64,000 nt of DNA from Argyresthia goedartella. Taxonomy: Eukaryota > Arthropoda > Insecta > Lepidoptera > Argyresthiidae. The stretch is from assembly GCA_949825045.1 (NCBI GenBank), contig OX463829.1:1550001-1614000 (forward strand), in the 5' to 3' direction. Positions 23,746 to 36,500 of this stretch are shown piece by piece (positions within the stretch are counted from its first letter, which is position 1; the number at the start of each line of letters is the position of its first letter). Under the pieces are notes generated by a model. It worked only from the letters and a program-made list of their open reading frames with translations. It did no database searches and was not told the DNA's origin. The translations under genes and the position numbers were made by a program.

Positions 23746-25818
23746 ACATCTCTTAAGTATTATTCCGTAATCATGTGGATATTCATCCAGATATTTTATA
23801 TATAAATTAATTTTAAGACATGTAAATTCAGCGTTACTACTTAGGTCACTAGATTGATAATGTAGCGTATGTGTAGGTTTGATTCTAACGGATTTCAGGC
23901 CATCTACAGGCATTCTACAGCGAAGTAAACTTCACTCTAAACAGGGGCGATAAACGTCCCTGAATGCTGTGACCAGGGTCTGTACTACAATGTCAAATCA
24001 ATCCGAATTGTACAAATCCATCTTTTAATCGGGGTATGCGAGTAGTTCTCTAGTCCATGATTAAGAAAAATTCTAGGCACCATGTGCTTACGACAAAAGG
24101 ATGAACTAGATAGTACTCAAAGCAGTGACAGCCTTTGTAAAATGGACAACACAAGCTTTTCCGCCGTAACAATGCAGTAAGAATGGTCGATCTTCTGAAT
24201 CGGAGGCGTTTCAGAAGGGGAGAATGACTGCTAATAAACCTTAGGCCGTGTAGAATCGAGTAGTGTGTTCTTAGAGTAATGTCAGCTTCTTGTAGAGTAA
24301 ATTTGTATGTGTGTGTTTTGTGAATGACCAAGTAAACACTTCAATCTACATGCTATATGGAATAAGGATATGTTTGTCATTTAATGTAAAGTTAGGTAGG
24401 CTAACCAACAGGATAGACGGTCAAGAAAAGAAAGATCAAAACAGCCACAATCAAAAGATATTTTGTTTGTTAGATAGTTTTATAAGTATTTAGGTATTTC
24501 AAGAGTTAGAAGGAAATAAAGTAATTATTTGTAGTCTTACGAATGCAACATACTTGTTTTGTTACATAAACCTAAATAATTGTGTTTAGTCTCCCTACCT
24601 ACATAACCTCAATTACGTAATTTAATCATTTAGCTAAAAGACAAACAAGAATAAGATCAGAAAAAGAAATCCTGGTAATTTAAAAGTCTGCGCAAAATGC
24701 ATTTAAATTAAATCACGAGGACGAATTAATTGAAGACTCATTACATTGACGAATTTGAATACCGTAAAATAAAACCCGCGGCATGAACGCAACACAAAAC
24801 CTAGAATTACAAGCCTTAGAACTATAAATAATCTTTCTCATCGATGACTTGCGCACAATGATCCTCTCCCGCTTCGGCAGCCGGAAGTCTAGGACCTAGG
24901 ACGCTTATCACATCTCTAAGTCTCACCAACAGAAGCAGTAAGAGACAATTCTCATTACAACGCATACTTAAAAAACAAATCACTAATGAATCACTATACA
25001 CAATCACGCCTAAGTGTTTCTCAAAAAGTCTATAAATGTTTCAGTCCGAGACAACTCTTTATTTGAACGAAATTGTTCCTCGACACGAATGACGTGAGAA
25101 ATACAAATACAATACAAATAATAATATTAACAACACGAAATATAATCGAAAAACTATTCAGTGATCCTAGAACGAACTCGTGACTCTAATTCTAGTATTT
25201 ACACTCCCCGATTGGTCTTGAACCTGTCTAAATTCTCACGTCAACTCTCGCGTATCGACCGATATTGACTGTCCCCACAACCCCCTGTCAAACAGTTTTA
25301 TTACAAACCCCAAGCCTTCAACCTGATTCTCAGCATTCCATTCCCACAATTTTGGCCTAACGCTAAAAAAATCTAGGCGACAATTTATGATTTGTTTACG
25401 TAAAAGTAGAACAAAACCCCAGGCACTTGAGGTAAAGTTTCTAAAACCTAGTCTGTTATGAAATAACTGTCACGTAATAAACTAGAATACAAATTGCCTT
25501 TATTATTTAAAATAAACACAAAATATACTTTTTGACCTGCCAAACTATATCGTAACTAAACACCCTTAAGTATGAGTTTCGATTGAATGAGCCATGGTCA
25601 ACGCGTCACTTCAAAACAACAAGACAGATGTGTGAAATGGTCATAATTCAATATCCACTGAAAGCTACGGTGTAGTTAAACCATGTTCATTTTAAATTTA
25701 TGATTCATAATTTATTTCATAGCTCTTAAAGCTTATCCGCATTTTGGAGAATGTTTAAACAAATATATTTATACCTACTGAGAAATAAACCAAATGTTTA
25801 TTTCGTCACAATTTGCAG
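23746..25818. other. No gene seen
   Basis: About 2 kb of AT-rich DNA with only short, isolated open frames and no recognised repeat. The part 25,020-25,320 is a little richer in GC and might be an old LTR or host flank, but nothing pairs with it here. Confidence 0.4.
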
Positions 25819-26922
25819 CCGAATCTCCTTGCATTTGGCATACATTGCCACAACTGTGGCAAATGGATGCAGCGAAGGGCACTTCGTAAAGACGGTGAGT
25901 AACAGCAAAATTGTTTCGATATGTAAGTAGGTTGTGAATTTTGTTCTATGTTTTCTTCTTATGGTGTGGATTGTAAGTAAGACCTAAAGTAAGTACTTCT
26001 ACTTCCAGTGGCATGCAATTTCTGTGACAGCAAAATATTTGCACGAGACTGCAAACAAATACAAATGGTGCAGTCGATGTGTCGAATGTGACAACATCAT
26101 ACTTGGTAAGGGGTTCAAAAAACAAATAATAATACATACTTGGGACCCCTGCGTCAAAGTACCAATGACTTAATAGTGTGGTTTATTTTTGTATTAAAAT
26201 TATATGTATAATTACACCCAACACCGTATTTGAATCAGTTTCAAGATTATTAATTGCATAATACATTCTTGCAGTCAATTTCAACTTTTGTGAATGCTGT
26301 GGCCTTGAAAAAAAAAGGCAGTTAATTATATCCAAGGCTCGGGGACTATCAAACAGATTTCCAAAAAAACAAGCTACTCCTGAATCATCAGCTTCCTCAA
26401 CACAATCTGAGAAATCCCATGATTTATTTGATGAGAATCAGGTAAGTTAATGGTGCAGGTCACCGAGTACAATAAAATGAAAAATAATACTTATTACCAG
26501 ATAGAGGCGAGAGGATATACATATATACATACACAATACTTAATATTATTATAATATTTATTTGATATTTCTTCTCCTTAAGGTGGATAACAAAGAGTTG
26601 AAGCTTATCGAAGAGTCACTGCTGACTGATGCTCATGATTCATTAGCTGCCTCAACACAATCTGACAAAACCCATGATTTATTTGATGAGAATCAGGTAA
26701 ATTAATGGTGCAGGTCACCGAGTACAGTAAAATGAAAAATAATACTTATTACCAGATAGAGACGAGAGGATATACATACATACATACACAATACTTATTT
26801 TTATTTGAATATTTATTTTATATTTTTTCTCCTTTAAGGTGGATAACAAAGAGTTGAAGCTAATTGAAGAGTCACTGATGACTGATGTATCTTTAGAAGA
26901 AGAGGAGAAAGAGAACAAATGA
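25819..26922 (+). CDS. Candidate multi-exon gene, unknown function, with a duplicated exon
   Basis: Five candidate exons fit consensus splice sites: 25,819-25,894, 26,009-26,105, 26,275-26,441, 26,583-26,696 and 26,839-26,922 (TGA). Exons 2-5 join in one frame: exon 2 has 97 nt, exon 3 has 167 nt, exon 4 has 114 nt. Exon 2 encodes KWCSRCVECDNIIL and exon 3 NFNFCECCGLEKKRQL, a cysteine-rich possible zinc-binding part. Exons 3 and 4 both end HDLFDENQ, and exons 4 and 5 both start VDNKELKLIEESL, then an acidic tail. The frame of exon 1 is ambiguous. I do not recognise the protein. It ends 2 bp before an ATG that leads into the Helitron region, so it may be a Helitron passenger or an accessory gene. 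Confidence 0.45.
26391..26890. repeat. 254-bp tandem duplication of an exon with its intron
   Basis: The segment 26,391-26,644 is repeated from 26,645 with small differences. Each copy includes the exon end (TTTGATGAGAATCAG), a donor GTAA, the same intron with TGGTGCAGGTCACCGAGTAC, an AG acceptor and the start of the next exon. The duplication keeps the frame because the copied exon is 114 nt. Confidence 0.9.
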
Positions 26923-27029
26923 AATGGCTGGCAGACCACAGAAGAAGCGTAAATATTCAAGCAGATTTAGTACAGAACATCAACCCCCTAGGACTTACTA
27001 TATCTATTTAGCGCTTTCAACTAACACCA

Positions 27030-30000
27030 TTCAAATATCAGTACATTCAGTTGGTTCTATGATTTATGAATGTGTTCAATGTCAAGCAATTAATTTTTTT
27101 GATCATTTTAAAAATTGTTGTCATAATGGAAAGTTGTATATGGACGCAGATAGAGCATTAAAGCCAATTCCAGATATATTATTAGATTTACACAAAGATG
27201 CTAATAATTTTAAGGCTGATATACGACAATATAATTCAGCATTTGCAATGGCATCCATAAATTCTAACTTGACCACACTCCCTCCAGAAGTTTTCACTTA
27301 TAGGGTACAAGGGCAAATTTATACAAAAACTGGATCTTTGTTTCCGTTGCAAGGTCATAAACCACAATACAACCAATTGTACATAATTGAAAATGAAGCA
27401 GCATTAAATGAACGATCATCTCATTCTAAAAACAATATTTGTAGAAGCAATATAATGAGGTCCTTACAAACAATGCTCAATGTATCCAATCCTTTTGTCA
27501 AGATATACAAAAGGGCGGCTGCAATTTTAGCTGAAGAGGAATTAAAAGCTGCCTCAGGAAATCGACCCAAACATTCGGTTTCATAAACATAAATCTCTTG
27601 ATTTGCGTCGGTATAACAATCCATCAAATAGTGAGGTAGCGGTCATCTTTGTAGGAGATAACGGCGAACCTCCATTAAATATAGACTTTTCTGTACAAGA
27701 ATATTCTCAACATTTAACTACACTAAAATCAAGCAGTCCCCATATTGACCCATTAATTAGCCTTTCCTTTACTTTTTCCTAATGGAGAACTCGGTTGGCA
27801 TGAAAATCTTCAACACAGAGAAGAAAGGCGTACTGCTCGAAGCCGCCTTACAATGCTACAATTTTATCAGTAAAGACTTGCTGTTCGTAAAAATTTTAGC
27901 CCATTGTTTTACGCCGAAAACATTTTTCATGAATGTTGTGTCTTAGCCTATGTTAGGATTGAATCTCAAAGATGATTGTTTCTTCGAATGAATCAAACAA
28001 AGCTCTGAGCCGAAAATTATAACAATTTAATGGATAGCCTGTACAATAACGATAGCGAATCAGGTCAAAACATTGGTAAAATATTGCCAGATAATATTGC
28101 CATCAACTTATGTGGGAAGTCCCCGGCACATGATGCAAAATTATCAGGATTCCATGGCAATTGTATGCAAGTATGGTAAACCAGACTTATTTATAACATT
28201 TACATGCAATCCAAATTGGCAGGAAATCATAGATAATTTACAAGACAATACAAAAAAAGAACATAGACCTGATTTAATTGCCAGAATCTTTAAACTTAAA
28301 TCGGAGGAACTATTAGATGACATTACAAAGAAACATATTTTTGGAATACCGAGTGCGTGGTTTTACACTATTGAATTTCAGAAACGTGGGCTTCCACATG
28401 CTCATATGCTTATTATTCTAAGAAATGTAGATAAACCAAGATCATCAGAAGATTATGATAGATTTGTATGTGCAGAAATACCTGATCGAGATAAAGACCA
28501 GGAACTTTTTCAGACTCTCTCAAAAACATGATCCATGGGCCATGTGGTCCTGGATATTTGAATTTACCCTGCATAAAAAATGATGGAACTGGTTTTAAAT
28601 GTTCTAAGAACTACCCGAAGACATTTTGCGGAGAAACTAGAGATGGTACCTACCCAAAATGGAGGTTATGCTATAATAAAAAGGAGAGACGACGGAAGAA
28701 CAATAAAAAAGATGAATTTCGAGTGTGATAATAGATGGGTGGTGCCCTACAACTCCTATCTAAGTAAAAAAAAATGCTCACATAAATGTGGAAATTTGTT
28801 CAACTTTCAAAAGTGTGAAATATATAAATAAATATATTTTTAAAGGTCATGACCGAGCAAAGGTACAAATCACGGTAGCGCCACAACAGTCCAGTGATCA
28901 ATCGACATCAAGAATGAACAGTGTGACGAAATTAAGGCTTATATTGATACCAGGTATGTTTCGGCTCCTGAAGCAGTTTGGCGAATATTTAAATTTTCAA
29001 TGCACAAAATGAGTCACACAATTATTCAGTTAGGTGTTCATTTGGAAAACCAACAAACAGCCGTATTTACAGATCAAAATGTTCATGAAGCAGCTGCTAG
29101 ATCAGCAGAAAAATCAACATTATTAGCATTTATTTAATTAAACAAATCCAACGAAAGTGCTCGACAATATCTTTACACCGAAATTCCGACACATTTCAAA
29201 TGTATCCATGGACAGTGGCAACCACGAATATCTCAATCAGCGGCAGATAAAGTAATTGCAAGAATGTATAATTATTCATTTTCTGATTGAGAACGATATT
29301 ATCTCTGGCTATTACTTTTTCACGTCAAACGGCCGACTTGCTTCAGAGAAGTTAGAACTTATGAAAATATTATTTACAACTCATTTCTAGAAGCTGCTCA
29401 AGCAAGGGGGCTCCTTCTTGACGATCAAGAATGGGAAAGATGTTTTGGATGAAGCAATTGGTTTTAAGCTTCCTATGCAATTACGACAGCTGTTTGCGTT
29501 AATTTGCGTATTTTGTGAACCAACTGATCCTAATGCTCTTTGGAAAAAGTTTGTATCACATTTTATCGAAGACTTTACAAGATCACGCTCTGAAATATAA
29601 TCCAAACAGTTGGCTTTACAAGAAATTGATGAAACATTAAAACTCCACGGAAAGAGACTAACAGATTTCGGCCTTCCAGAGCCCGATATTAGTGAAAATG
29701 ATGTTTTCTTATCTAATTCCGTTTATGACTGTGAACATGAAAAAGTAAATGGCTATGAAAAATACCAAAAATTGAATGCGGAATAAAAATATGTGGTCGA
29801 TAAAATACTGAACGCTGTCAATAATCCCACATACAGAAAGCTGTTTTACCTTGACGGCCCAGGAGGAACTGGAAAAACTTTTGTATTTACAACTATTCTA
29901 CATATTTTAAGTTCTGAAAACAAAATATGCCTGCCTATAGCGTTTTCTGGTATTGCAGCAACTCTGTTAGATGGTGGCAGAACAGCTCACTCGCGATTTA

Positions 30001-30610
30001 AAATTCCAATTAATTCATATGTAGATTCTACGTCTCATAAGTTGTTGAGAAAATCCCCGGCATGTTTAAAATTTATGAGAGTTCTGACGCTGTGGTTGAG
30101 GACGATCATAATGAATGATGTTTTAAACTATCCTGTAGAATTTCTAAATTCTATAACGCCTGCAGTACTACCACCACACATTCTAAAATTAAAAGTTGGT
30201 TGAATAGCAATGCTTTTAAGAAATTTAAACCCGTCTTATTATAAGAGCGTTAGCTTCACGTGTCATTGATGCCGAAATTATTTGTGGTAGCCATGTGGGA
30301 ACCAGAGTTTTTATTCCTCGAATTCGTCTCCAGCCATCTAACAGTCAATTGCCTTTTAAATTTAGCCGGCTTGAGTTTCCCATCTGCATAGCATTCGCTA
30401 TGACAATAAATAAAAGTCAAGGACAAACTTTCGACAAAATCGGTCTATTTTTGCCTAATCCTGTGTTCACCCATGACTAGCTCTATGTTGCCTTCACTCG
30501 TGTTCGAAAATTCTATGGTGTAAAAATCCAAATTATTAATACCACTGAACAAGGCTTGAAAGGTGATAAATATTTAACGAAAAATGTTGTATATAGAGAA
30601 ATTTTATGAT
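27030..30610 (+). pseudogene. Decayed Helitron Rep/helicase
   Basis: The parts lie in order. The Helitron-like N domain (about 27,080-27,580) has CCHNGK and VQGQIYTKTGSLFP. The HUH Rep nuclease (28,073-28,531) has FITFTCNPNW and GLPHAHMLI, then KYINKYIFKGHD near 28,830. A middle region (29,040-29,620) has YYLWLLLFHVKRPT. The PIF1-like helicase has Walker A GPGGTGKT at about 29,857 and the last motif INKSQGQTF at about 30,410. More than five frame changes or stops occur (for example TGA near 29,289 and TAG at 30,478). The helicase middle motifs are deleted near 30,100. It would have driven rolling-circle transposition; this copy cannot. Confidence 0.9.
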
Positions 30611-31011
30611 AATCAACCTGTGAAAAAATAAAAAGTTGTTCTTACCTTACTTACCTTCCAAAGTAAAGAAAAATACTGAATAATTCCACTGAAAAAGACT
30701 TGAAAGGTGATAAATATTTAACGAAAAATGTGGTATGTATACAGGGTGTAACAGAAGGGTGTAGTCATATTTTAGGGGGTTGTTAGGGAGACCATTTTGA
30801 GCAACTTTCACTACGAAACCGATTTGACCAGAGCAACTTTATTTGTCATTGCTCCATACGTTTTGGTGTGAAAGATAGAAGTGAAAATTAAAGTTGCTCT
30901 GATCAAATCGGTTTCATAGTGAAAGTTGCTCAGAATAATGTCCCTAACAACCCCCTAAAATATGACTACACCTTTCTGTTACACCCTGTACGGAGAAATT
31001 TTATGATAATG
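30542..31011. repeat. Tandem duplication of the Helitron 3' end, split by a MITE
   Basis: GGTGATAAATATTTAACGAA and GAGAAATTTTATGATAAT each occur twice, first at 30,560-30,610 and again at 30,705-31,010. A 247-bp MITE separates the second pair. A motif with ACCTTCCAAAGTAAAGAAAA recurs at about 30,655 and 31,072. Confidence 0.8.
30742..30988. mobile_element. Fold-back MITE, TA target duplication
   Basis: The ends are CAGGGTGTAACAGAA on the left and its complement on the right, and the two halves pair for roughly 100 bp. TA flanks both ends (30,740-30,741 and 30,989-30,990). It is inserted in duplicated Helitron sequence, so it is younger. A non-autonomous Tc1/mariner-type element is the simplest reading. 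Confidence 0.85.
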
Positions 31012-31843
31012 TTGAACTAATGTTGTTGTTGTTGTTATAAAAATGTATCTTTATTGTATTATTAACCATACCTTCCAAAGTAAAGAAAAAGACTGAGTGC
31101 TTAAAACAAGTGTTTTAGGTTAGTTTATTTTAAAGTAATATAGGATGCTATAAGCTAATAATAATACCCGTGCCATAACAGAACCTCCTAGGAGAGAAAA
31201 AATAAAGAAATACATAGTAATAATATTTTAAAGTTGATTTTAAATTAAGTTATTTATGTAAAAAAAAATGTGGTTTTAATTTACTATATTTATTAAACAC
31301 AATGAACGAATATATGCCTTGTTTTGTCTTTAATATTCCTTGAGAACCGTTAACTACAAAAATATCTTCATTCTATGACATCTTCAAAAACCTACATGTT
31401 ACGGGTCACATTTCACCCGAGGGAAGCCAGGTTTTAATCTAGTTATGAAATAATTAGCTAATATATTTAGCCACCCTTTTACCACAGAAAGCAAGTCAGC
31501 GTTAATCTCGGGTCAACTTTGGCATTTGATATATTATTAGGTATTTTTGGAAAATCAAAGTTGAACTGATATTATACTAACTAGCTTTATGACTGTCGGC
31601 CATAAGTCAGGTCAGGAATTGTTCTTTTATCATAGAGGTATTCATCGAAAACATCTCTAAAATAGAAGGAGGAAAACCCTCTGATATTGTTAAACAAAGA
31701 ATTAGCTGAACCGACCCACGTCGTTCTGTTAAATAGTATTGGACTGTAGTTCCATTAATAGACAGAAGCATGAACTGAACCAATTATTCTTAGATTTTTG
31801 GCCGTTCCTTTCAAGATTTAAATTCTTTCTCTCCGTATGGACC
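31012..31843. other. No gene seen
   Basis: Contains a short GTT microsatellite near 31,020. Otherwise AT-rich sequence up to the Gypsy-1 LTR. Confidence 0.5.
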
Positions 31844-32007
31844 TGTAGGGGTAACAGTTCTGATATGTCAGCATAACCGCGCGACAAGTTAGTCGTTCCG
31901 TGGACACGAACAGAGTAGCATGTGTACGAATTCTGTGTACTTAGGTTGAGTTATAAATAAACAATTTATATCAGTTTTATGAAGTGCTTTAATTAAAAGT
32001 CCCCTAA
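31844..32007 (+). repeat. Gypsy-1 5' LTR
   Basis: Starts TGTAGGGGTAACAG and ends near CCCCTAA. It matches the 3' LTR except for scattered changes and an 18-bp segment (around CTTATATATACCG) present only in the 3' copy. A primer-site-like TGGTAACCCACGAC follows at 32,010. Confidence 0.85.
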
Positions 32008-32009
32008 AC

Positions 32010-32027
32010 TGGTAACCCACGACTTTG
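32010..32027 (+). other. Candidate primer-binding site of Gypsy-1
   Basis: TGGTAACCCACGACTTTG follows the LTR by two bases. It differs by one base from the first nine bases complementary to a tRNA-Trp 3' end. Confidence 0.45.
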
Positions 32028-32111
32028 GACAAAGTGAGAAGTGAATAACGCGAACGGACTCGGAACGACTCCCTGCTCAGAGACCACGCCTAAGCAGGCC
32101 TTCAAGTGGAA

Positions 32112-34546
32112 ATGACGCCGCCCACAGGGAAAGCCGGAGGCAGCGAGGGAGTAAAGATGGAAGACACAACCGAGCTGGCCACAATATCCGTGTCGACGAG
32201 GGTTACAGAGTTCTGGAAAGAGCACCCACGACTCTGGTTTGCTCAGTTTGAGGCTATTGTGAGTCCTCAAAAGCAAGGTGACGAGTATAAGTACCAGTTG
32301 GCTGTATCAAAGCTGGGCCGAGACGCGCTTCAACAAGTCTCGGACATAGTTTTTATGCCACCAGCAACCGAGAAATACAAGGCCCTCAAGGAGCTTTTAT
32401 TGAAGGTTTATGAGGAGTCACCAAAATCAAATCAAATCAAATCAAAAATCATTTATTTCCATAGGATGTTGTTACATCATTTAGATCCGTCATTACATTT
32501 TTTTGGGTGAGTTCACTAACACAATAGCGGAATCTGTGGAGAAGAGCTCACCGAAGAAACTCCACAGTCGTCGCATCTTTTGCGTTTCCTTTTTTAAATA
32601 AAATATTGTCAAATTACAAAATGAATGCTAATTATATGTATATCGAAACAGCCTGTTACTCAAACAATCTATTCCCATGGACATCTGTCCTCTAAGTAAT
32701 CAGATATCCTATAGTAACCTTTTTTATACAATTTCTGTTTTATTATTATTTTAAACATGTCTAAAGGTAAGTTTTTAATATCAGTAGGGACCTTATTGTA
32801 ATAGCGTATACAATTGCCTTTAAAAGAATTACAAATTTTATGTAGTCGACTTACATAAGCAACCAACTTGTCTTTATTTCTAGTATTAAAATTGTGTATG
32901 TGTGTACTTCTGAAAATTAGTTATATTTCTTTTTACATACACAAGATTGTCATAGATATATTGAGACACAAATGTCAGAATATTGATTTCTTTAAACTTT
33001 TCCGTCAGTGACACCCTAGGCCCTAATCTATAAATTGCACGAACAGCCCATTTCTGCAGAATAAATATACTATTAGCATTCGCAGCGTGACCCCACAATA
33101 AAATACCATAGGTCATTAGACTATGCAAGTAACTAAAGTAGACTAGTCTAGCGGTGTCTACGTCGGTAGGAGCTCTAATTTTTTTAACTGCGAACGCTGC
33201 CGAACTCAGTCTGTTCGACAATTTATTTATATGAGGATCCCATTGTAGTTTGGCGTCTAAATTAATGCCCAAAAAGACAGTCGACTGCACAAGGTCCAAT
33301 CTCTGTCCTTTTATAAATATGTCTGTAGTTACCGGGTTCACATTGGGTAACACGAATTTAATACATTTAGTTTTCTTTTCATTAAGTAATAAATTGTTAA
33401 CAGTAAACCAGTTCACTATACTAGAGATAGCATTGTTTACCTCGTCATAATTTGATTGCTGTCTTTTAACTTTAAATATCAAAGAAGTATCATCGGCAAA
33501 CAATACTAACCCATGTTTTGCTTTAACAAGGTAAGGTAAATCATTAATATATACTAAAAACAAGAAAGGACCAAGAATTGAACCTTGCGGTACGCCCATA
33601 CTTATTGAAGACCCAGGTGATCTTTTCCCATTAACATCGACCATCTGAACCCTATCTGTTAGATATGACTCCAGAAGGCCAAGTGCCTGATCTTTTACAC
33701 CATAATGGCGTAACTTCCTGACAAGAGTGTCATGATGGACGCAATCAAAAGCCTTGGATAGATCGCAGAAGACACCTATTGCATCCATTGCGTCTTCCCA
33801 GGCATCAAAAATATTGTCGATTAGTTCAACACCAGCATCGGCTGTTGAACGACCCTTTGTGAAACCAAACTGAGCAATATGAATTAAATTATTGAGATAA
33901 AAATGACTTTGCAATTGATTAAGTATGAGTTTTTCAAATATTTTGCTAAGCGTTGGTAGTATCGATATGGGTCTAAAATTGGTGGGGTCTGAAACCGGAA
34001 AGACAATTCCAATGCTTGGTAGGCGAGATGGAACTCGGTTCTCAAAAACCATCACAACTGCTACGCAAGATGAAAGACCTTGCGCGAAATTGCCTAGCAG
34101 ATGAAGAAACGGTAAGTAGGCTATGGTTGGCGCCACAACCAGCATCGGTCCGAGCGGTTTTGACAGTGAGCCCAGACCAGACGCTGGAAAACCTTGCAGA
34201 TATAGCCGACAAGATAGTGGAAAATATGACGGGCTCGAGTGAAGTGGCATCGGTGAGTAGCAGTGTCTTCACACAGATGTTTACAGTGAACGAGATAATG
34301 GCATCAGTTAATAAGTTGGCGCTGGAAGTAGCCGCTCTACGTGGCAAAGTGCAGGGCAATCCACGGCGTTTTGTGGAGAGAAGCAGATCCATTTTGAGAG
34401 GCAGACCCACTTTGAGAGTCAGATCCACGACGCCTACGAGGACACCGGACAGCCCAGACTGGATGTGCCGGTTCCACTTCAGATACGGAGCTAGGGCCAG
34501 GAGATGCAAGGAGCCTTGTGCATGGAAGAAGCGGTCGGAAAACTAG
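32112..34546 (+). pseudogene. Gypsy-1 gag, interrupted by a non-LTR insertion
   Basis: The first part, 32,112 to about 32,415, encodes VTEFWKEHPRLWFAQFEAI and continues to YEESP. The second part resumes at about 33,991 (ERQF, then EMELGSQKPSQLLRKMKDLA) and runs to 34,546. It includes the zinc-binding CRFHFRYGARARRCKEPC near 34,467-34,520, the CHCC box of CsRn1-type Gag. Comparison with the gag at the left edge of the window shows that the two halves belong together with few bases lost. The interruption destroys the gene. The particle protein would have packaged element RNA. Confidence 0.85.
32412..33990 (-). pseudogene. Non-LTR family B, copy 2, inserted in Gypsy-1 gag
   Basis: Encodes, right to left from 33,990, the RT from FRPISILPTLSK through FGFTKGRSTADAG, FCDLSKAFDCVHH, QGSILGP and FADDTS to the C-terminus ending DRCPWE at 32,669. 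The RT is open to about 32,900, where a short deletion relative to copy 1 shifts the frame. AAATC repeats at 32,425-32,445 mark the 3' tail. The copy is truncated at its 5' side inside the RT domain. It is nearly identical to copy 1 at 13,395-15,690 but lacks copy 1's stop near 14,103. Confidence 0.9.
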
Positions 34547-34560
34547 TAGCGGCAACCTTC

Positions 34561-36162
34561 GGCAAGACGGAAGGGGATGACGACGTCGCCGCCTGGGAAA
34601 ATCGTCTTTGTGTATATGACCGTAAAAATTCGTTACGGTTTTTAGTTGACACTGGAGCAAACATTTCAGTGATACCGAAAGCTAAAGCGCGTAAGTTTTT
34701 GACTCGTGAAAATGTGACATATAGTCTGTATGCAGCGAATGGATCGGAAATCAAGACGTATGGTACTGTTACTTAAGAGCTTAATCTTAAGTTAAAGAGG
34801 GCGTTAAAATTGACATTTGTTATCGCTAACGTAAGCAGACCAATACTAGGTGCAGATTTTTTAAATCACTATAAACTTATTGTAGACATAAGCGGTAGGA
34901 ACATCGTAGATAGAGTTACAAATTTGAGTACGTCAGGACTTGTGACGCAGGACAGCGAGCCTAGGGTGAGCACTTTTGACTGCAAAAACGCATGTAGTGA
35001 CATTTTAGCCAGGTACTCCGATGTAACGAAACCGTTCAATCTAAAACAGGATGTAAAACACGGGTTACATCATTATATAGAGACAAAGGGTGCCCCAATC
35101 CACGCGAGGGCAAGACCATTGCCCCCAGATAGGTACAAAAGAGTTAAAGAGGAATTCAGGAATATGCATTAGCTTGGTATCTGCCGCCCATCAAAGAGTG
35201 AGTGGGCCAGCCCACTCCACGTAGTTCCCAAAAAAAAAACGGCGAAATTCGCCCGTGCGGGGACTACAGACAACTGAATGCTGCAACGAGGCCGGACCGG
35301 TACCCCATCCCGAGGATGCAAGATTTTACGTACGGGCTTGCAGGTAAGAAAGTTTTTACCGCCATAGACGCCAATAAGGCATTTCACAACATTCCGGTAA
35401 ATCCTTCAGATATTGAGAAAATAGCCATAATAACTCCGTTTGGACTTTTCGAATTTCCCCGCATGAACTTTGTTTTTTGTAATGCTGCACAAACCTATCA
35501 AAGATTTATGAATGACGTTGTTTTAAAGGACATAGAGCAAGTTACATGTGTGGCAGAGGGGAGCACAGGTTGCGAGAAGTCACAGCTATTTTGTTACATA
35601 GATGACGTCATAGTAGCTAGTCATTGCGAAGTACGTCACAAAAAACCTTTAGATGCATTACTTAGGCGCTACGAACAAAACGGGCTCACGATCAACAAGT
35701 GCCAGTTTGCTAAGGATAAGGTAGTGTTCCTAGGTTATGAGGTAACATCCGAGGGAATCAGACCCCTCGATGAAAAAGTGGAAGCGATCAAAAATTTTCC
35801 CCGCCCGGTGACCGTAGAACAGTTGAGACGATTTTTAGGTATGATAAATTTTTACAGGTCACATCTGCCCAAGGCCGTCGAACAACAACAGGAACTCCTA
35901 AAATTCTTACATAATGCGAGGAAGCGGGATAAGACGAAGATTACATGGACCGACGCGGCACGTGAAGTATTCGAGTGGTGCAGAGTGAGTCTTGAAAAAG
36001 CCGTAACCCTTGTACACCCCTTAGATAACGTGCCCCTTGCACTAATGACAGATGCATCGGACTCGTACCTCGGAGCAGTACTCCAGCGATGGAACGGTAA
36101 CTCATGGAGACCTTTAGGTTTTTATTCGAAGAAACTCTCGGATACTCAGGCAAAGTATAGTA
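34561..36162 (+). pseudogene. Gypsy-1 protease, reverse transcriptase and start of RNase H
   Basis: The protease has LVDTGANISVIP (about 34,645) and ILGADFL (about 34,845), separated by a TAA at 34,774. The RT follows. ASPLHVVPKK is preceded by a TAG at 35,170 that probably replaced CAG. A run of 10 A at 35,230 shifts the frame. From 35,230 the frame is open: GEIRPCGDYRQLN, TAIDANKAFHNIPV (first catalytic Asp), FCYIDDVI (about 35,595; YIDD core intact), LGYEVTSEGI and the RNase H start LALMTDASDSYLGAVLQ. The gene is cut at 36,162 by Gypsy-2 and continues at 47,826. Confidence 0.88.
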
Positions 36163-36500
36163 ATGTAGTGCTCCTAGCACCAATGTCGTACTCCTGAGCA
36201 CCTCTCAGGAATTATAAAGACTTGTATTTAGTTGGCTTGTGTTTTTTTTGATTTATCATGAATAGTTTATTTACACTTTGTATAAAAGGAATCCACAACT
36301 GGCTCGATAGCCATTACTCTAATCCTCACTATAATTTAGCTCAGTCACTGGCCGAAGCCTACGGTGAAGTGTGTCACATTGACTTCTCACAACCAAGCCT
36401 CTTTCTTTTTAAAACTACAATAAGTAACAGTGTCAAAGTGACACCCACTCTAAAGAGGCCCTTATATAATATAATCGCATATACAAATATCGAACATTAC
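36163..36500 (+). repeat. Gypsy-2 5' LTR
   Basis: Begins ATGTAGTGCTCCTAGCACCA and ends near ATATCGAACATTAC. It is about 96 percent alike to the copy at 47,488. A frame of about 80 codons inside it is open in both LTRs, but the differences change residues, so I do not call a gene. Confidence 0.9.

Noticed and set aside
24050..24331. 93-codon minus-strand frame
   Set aside because: No recognisable domain, no splice context and no repeat copy. It fits chance in AT-rich DNA.
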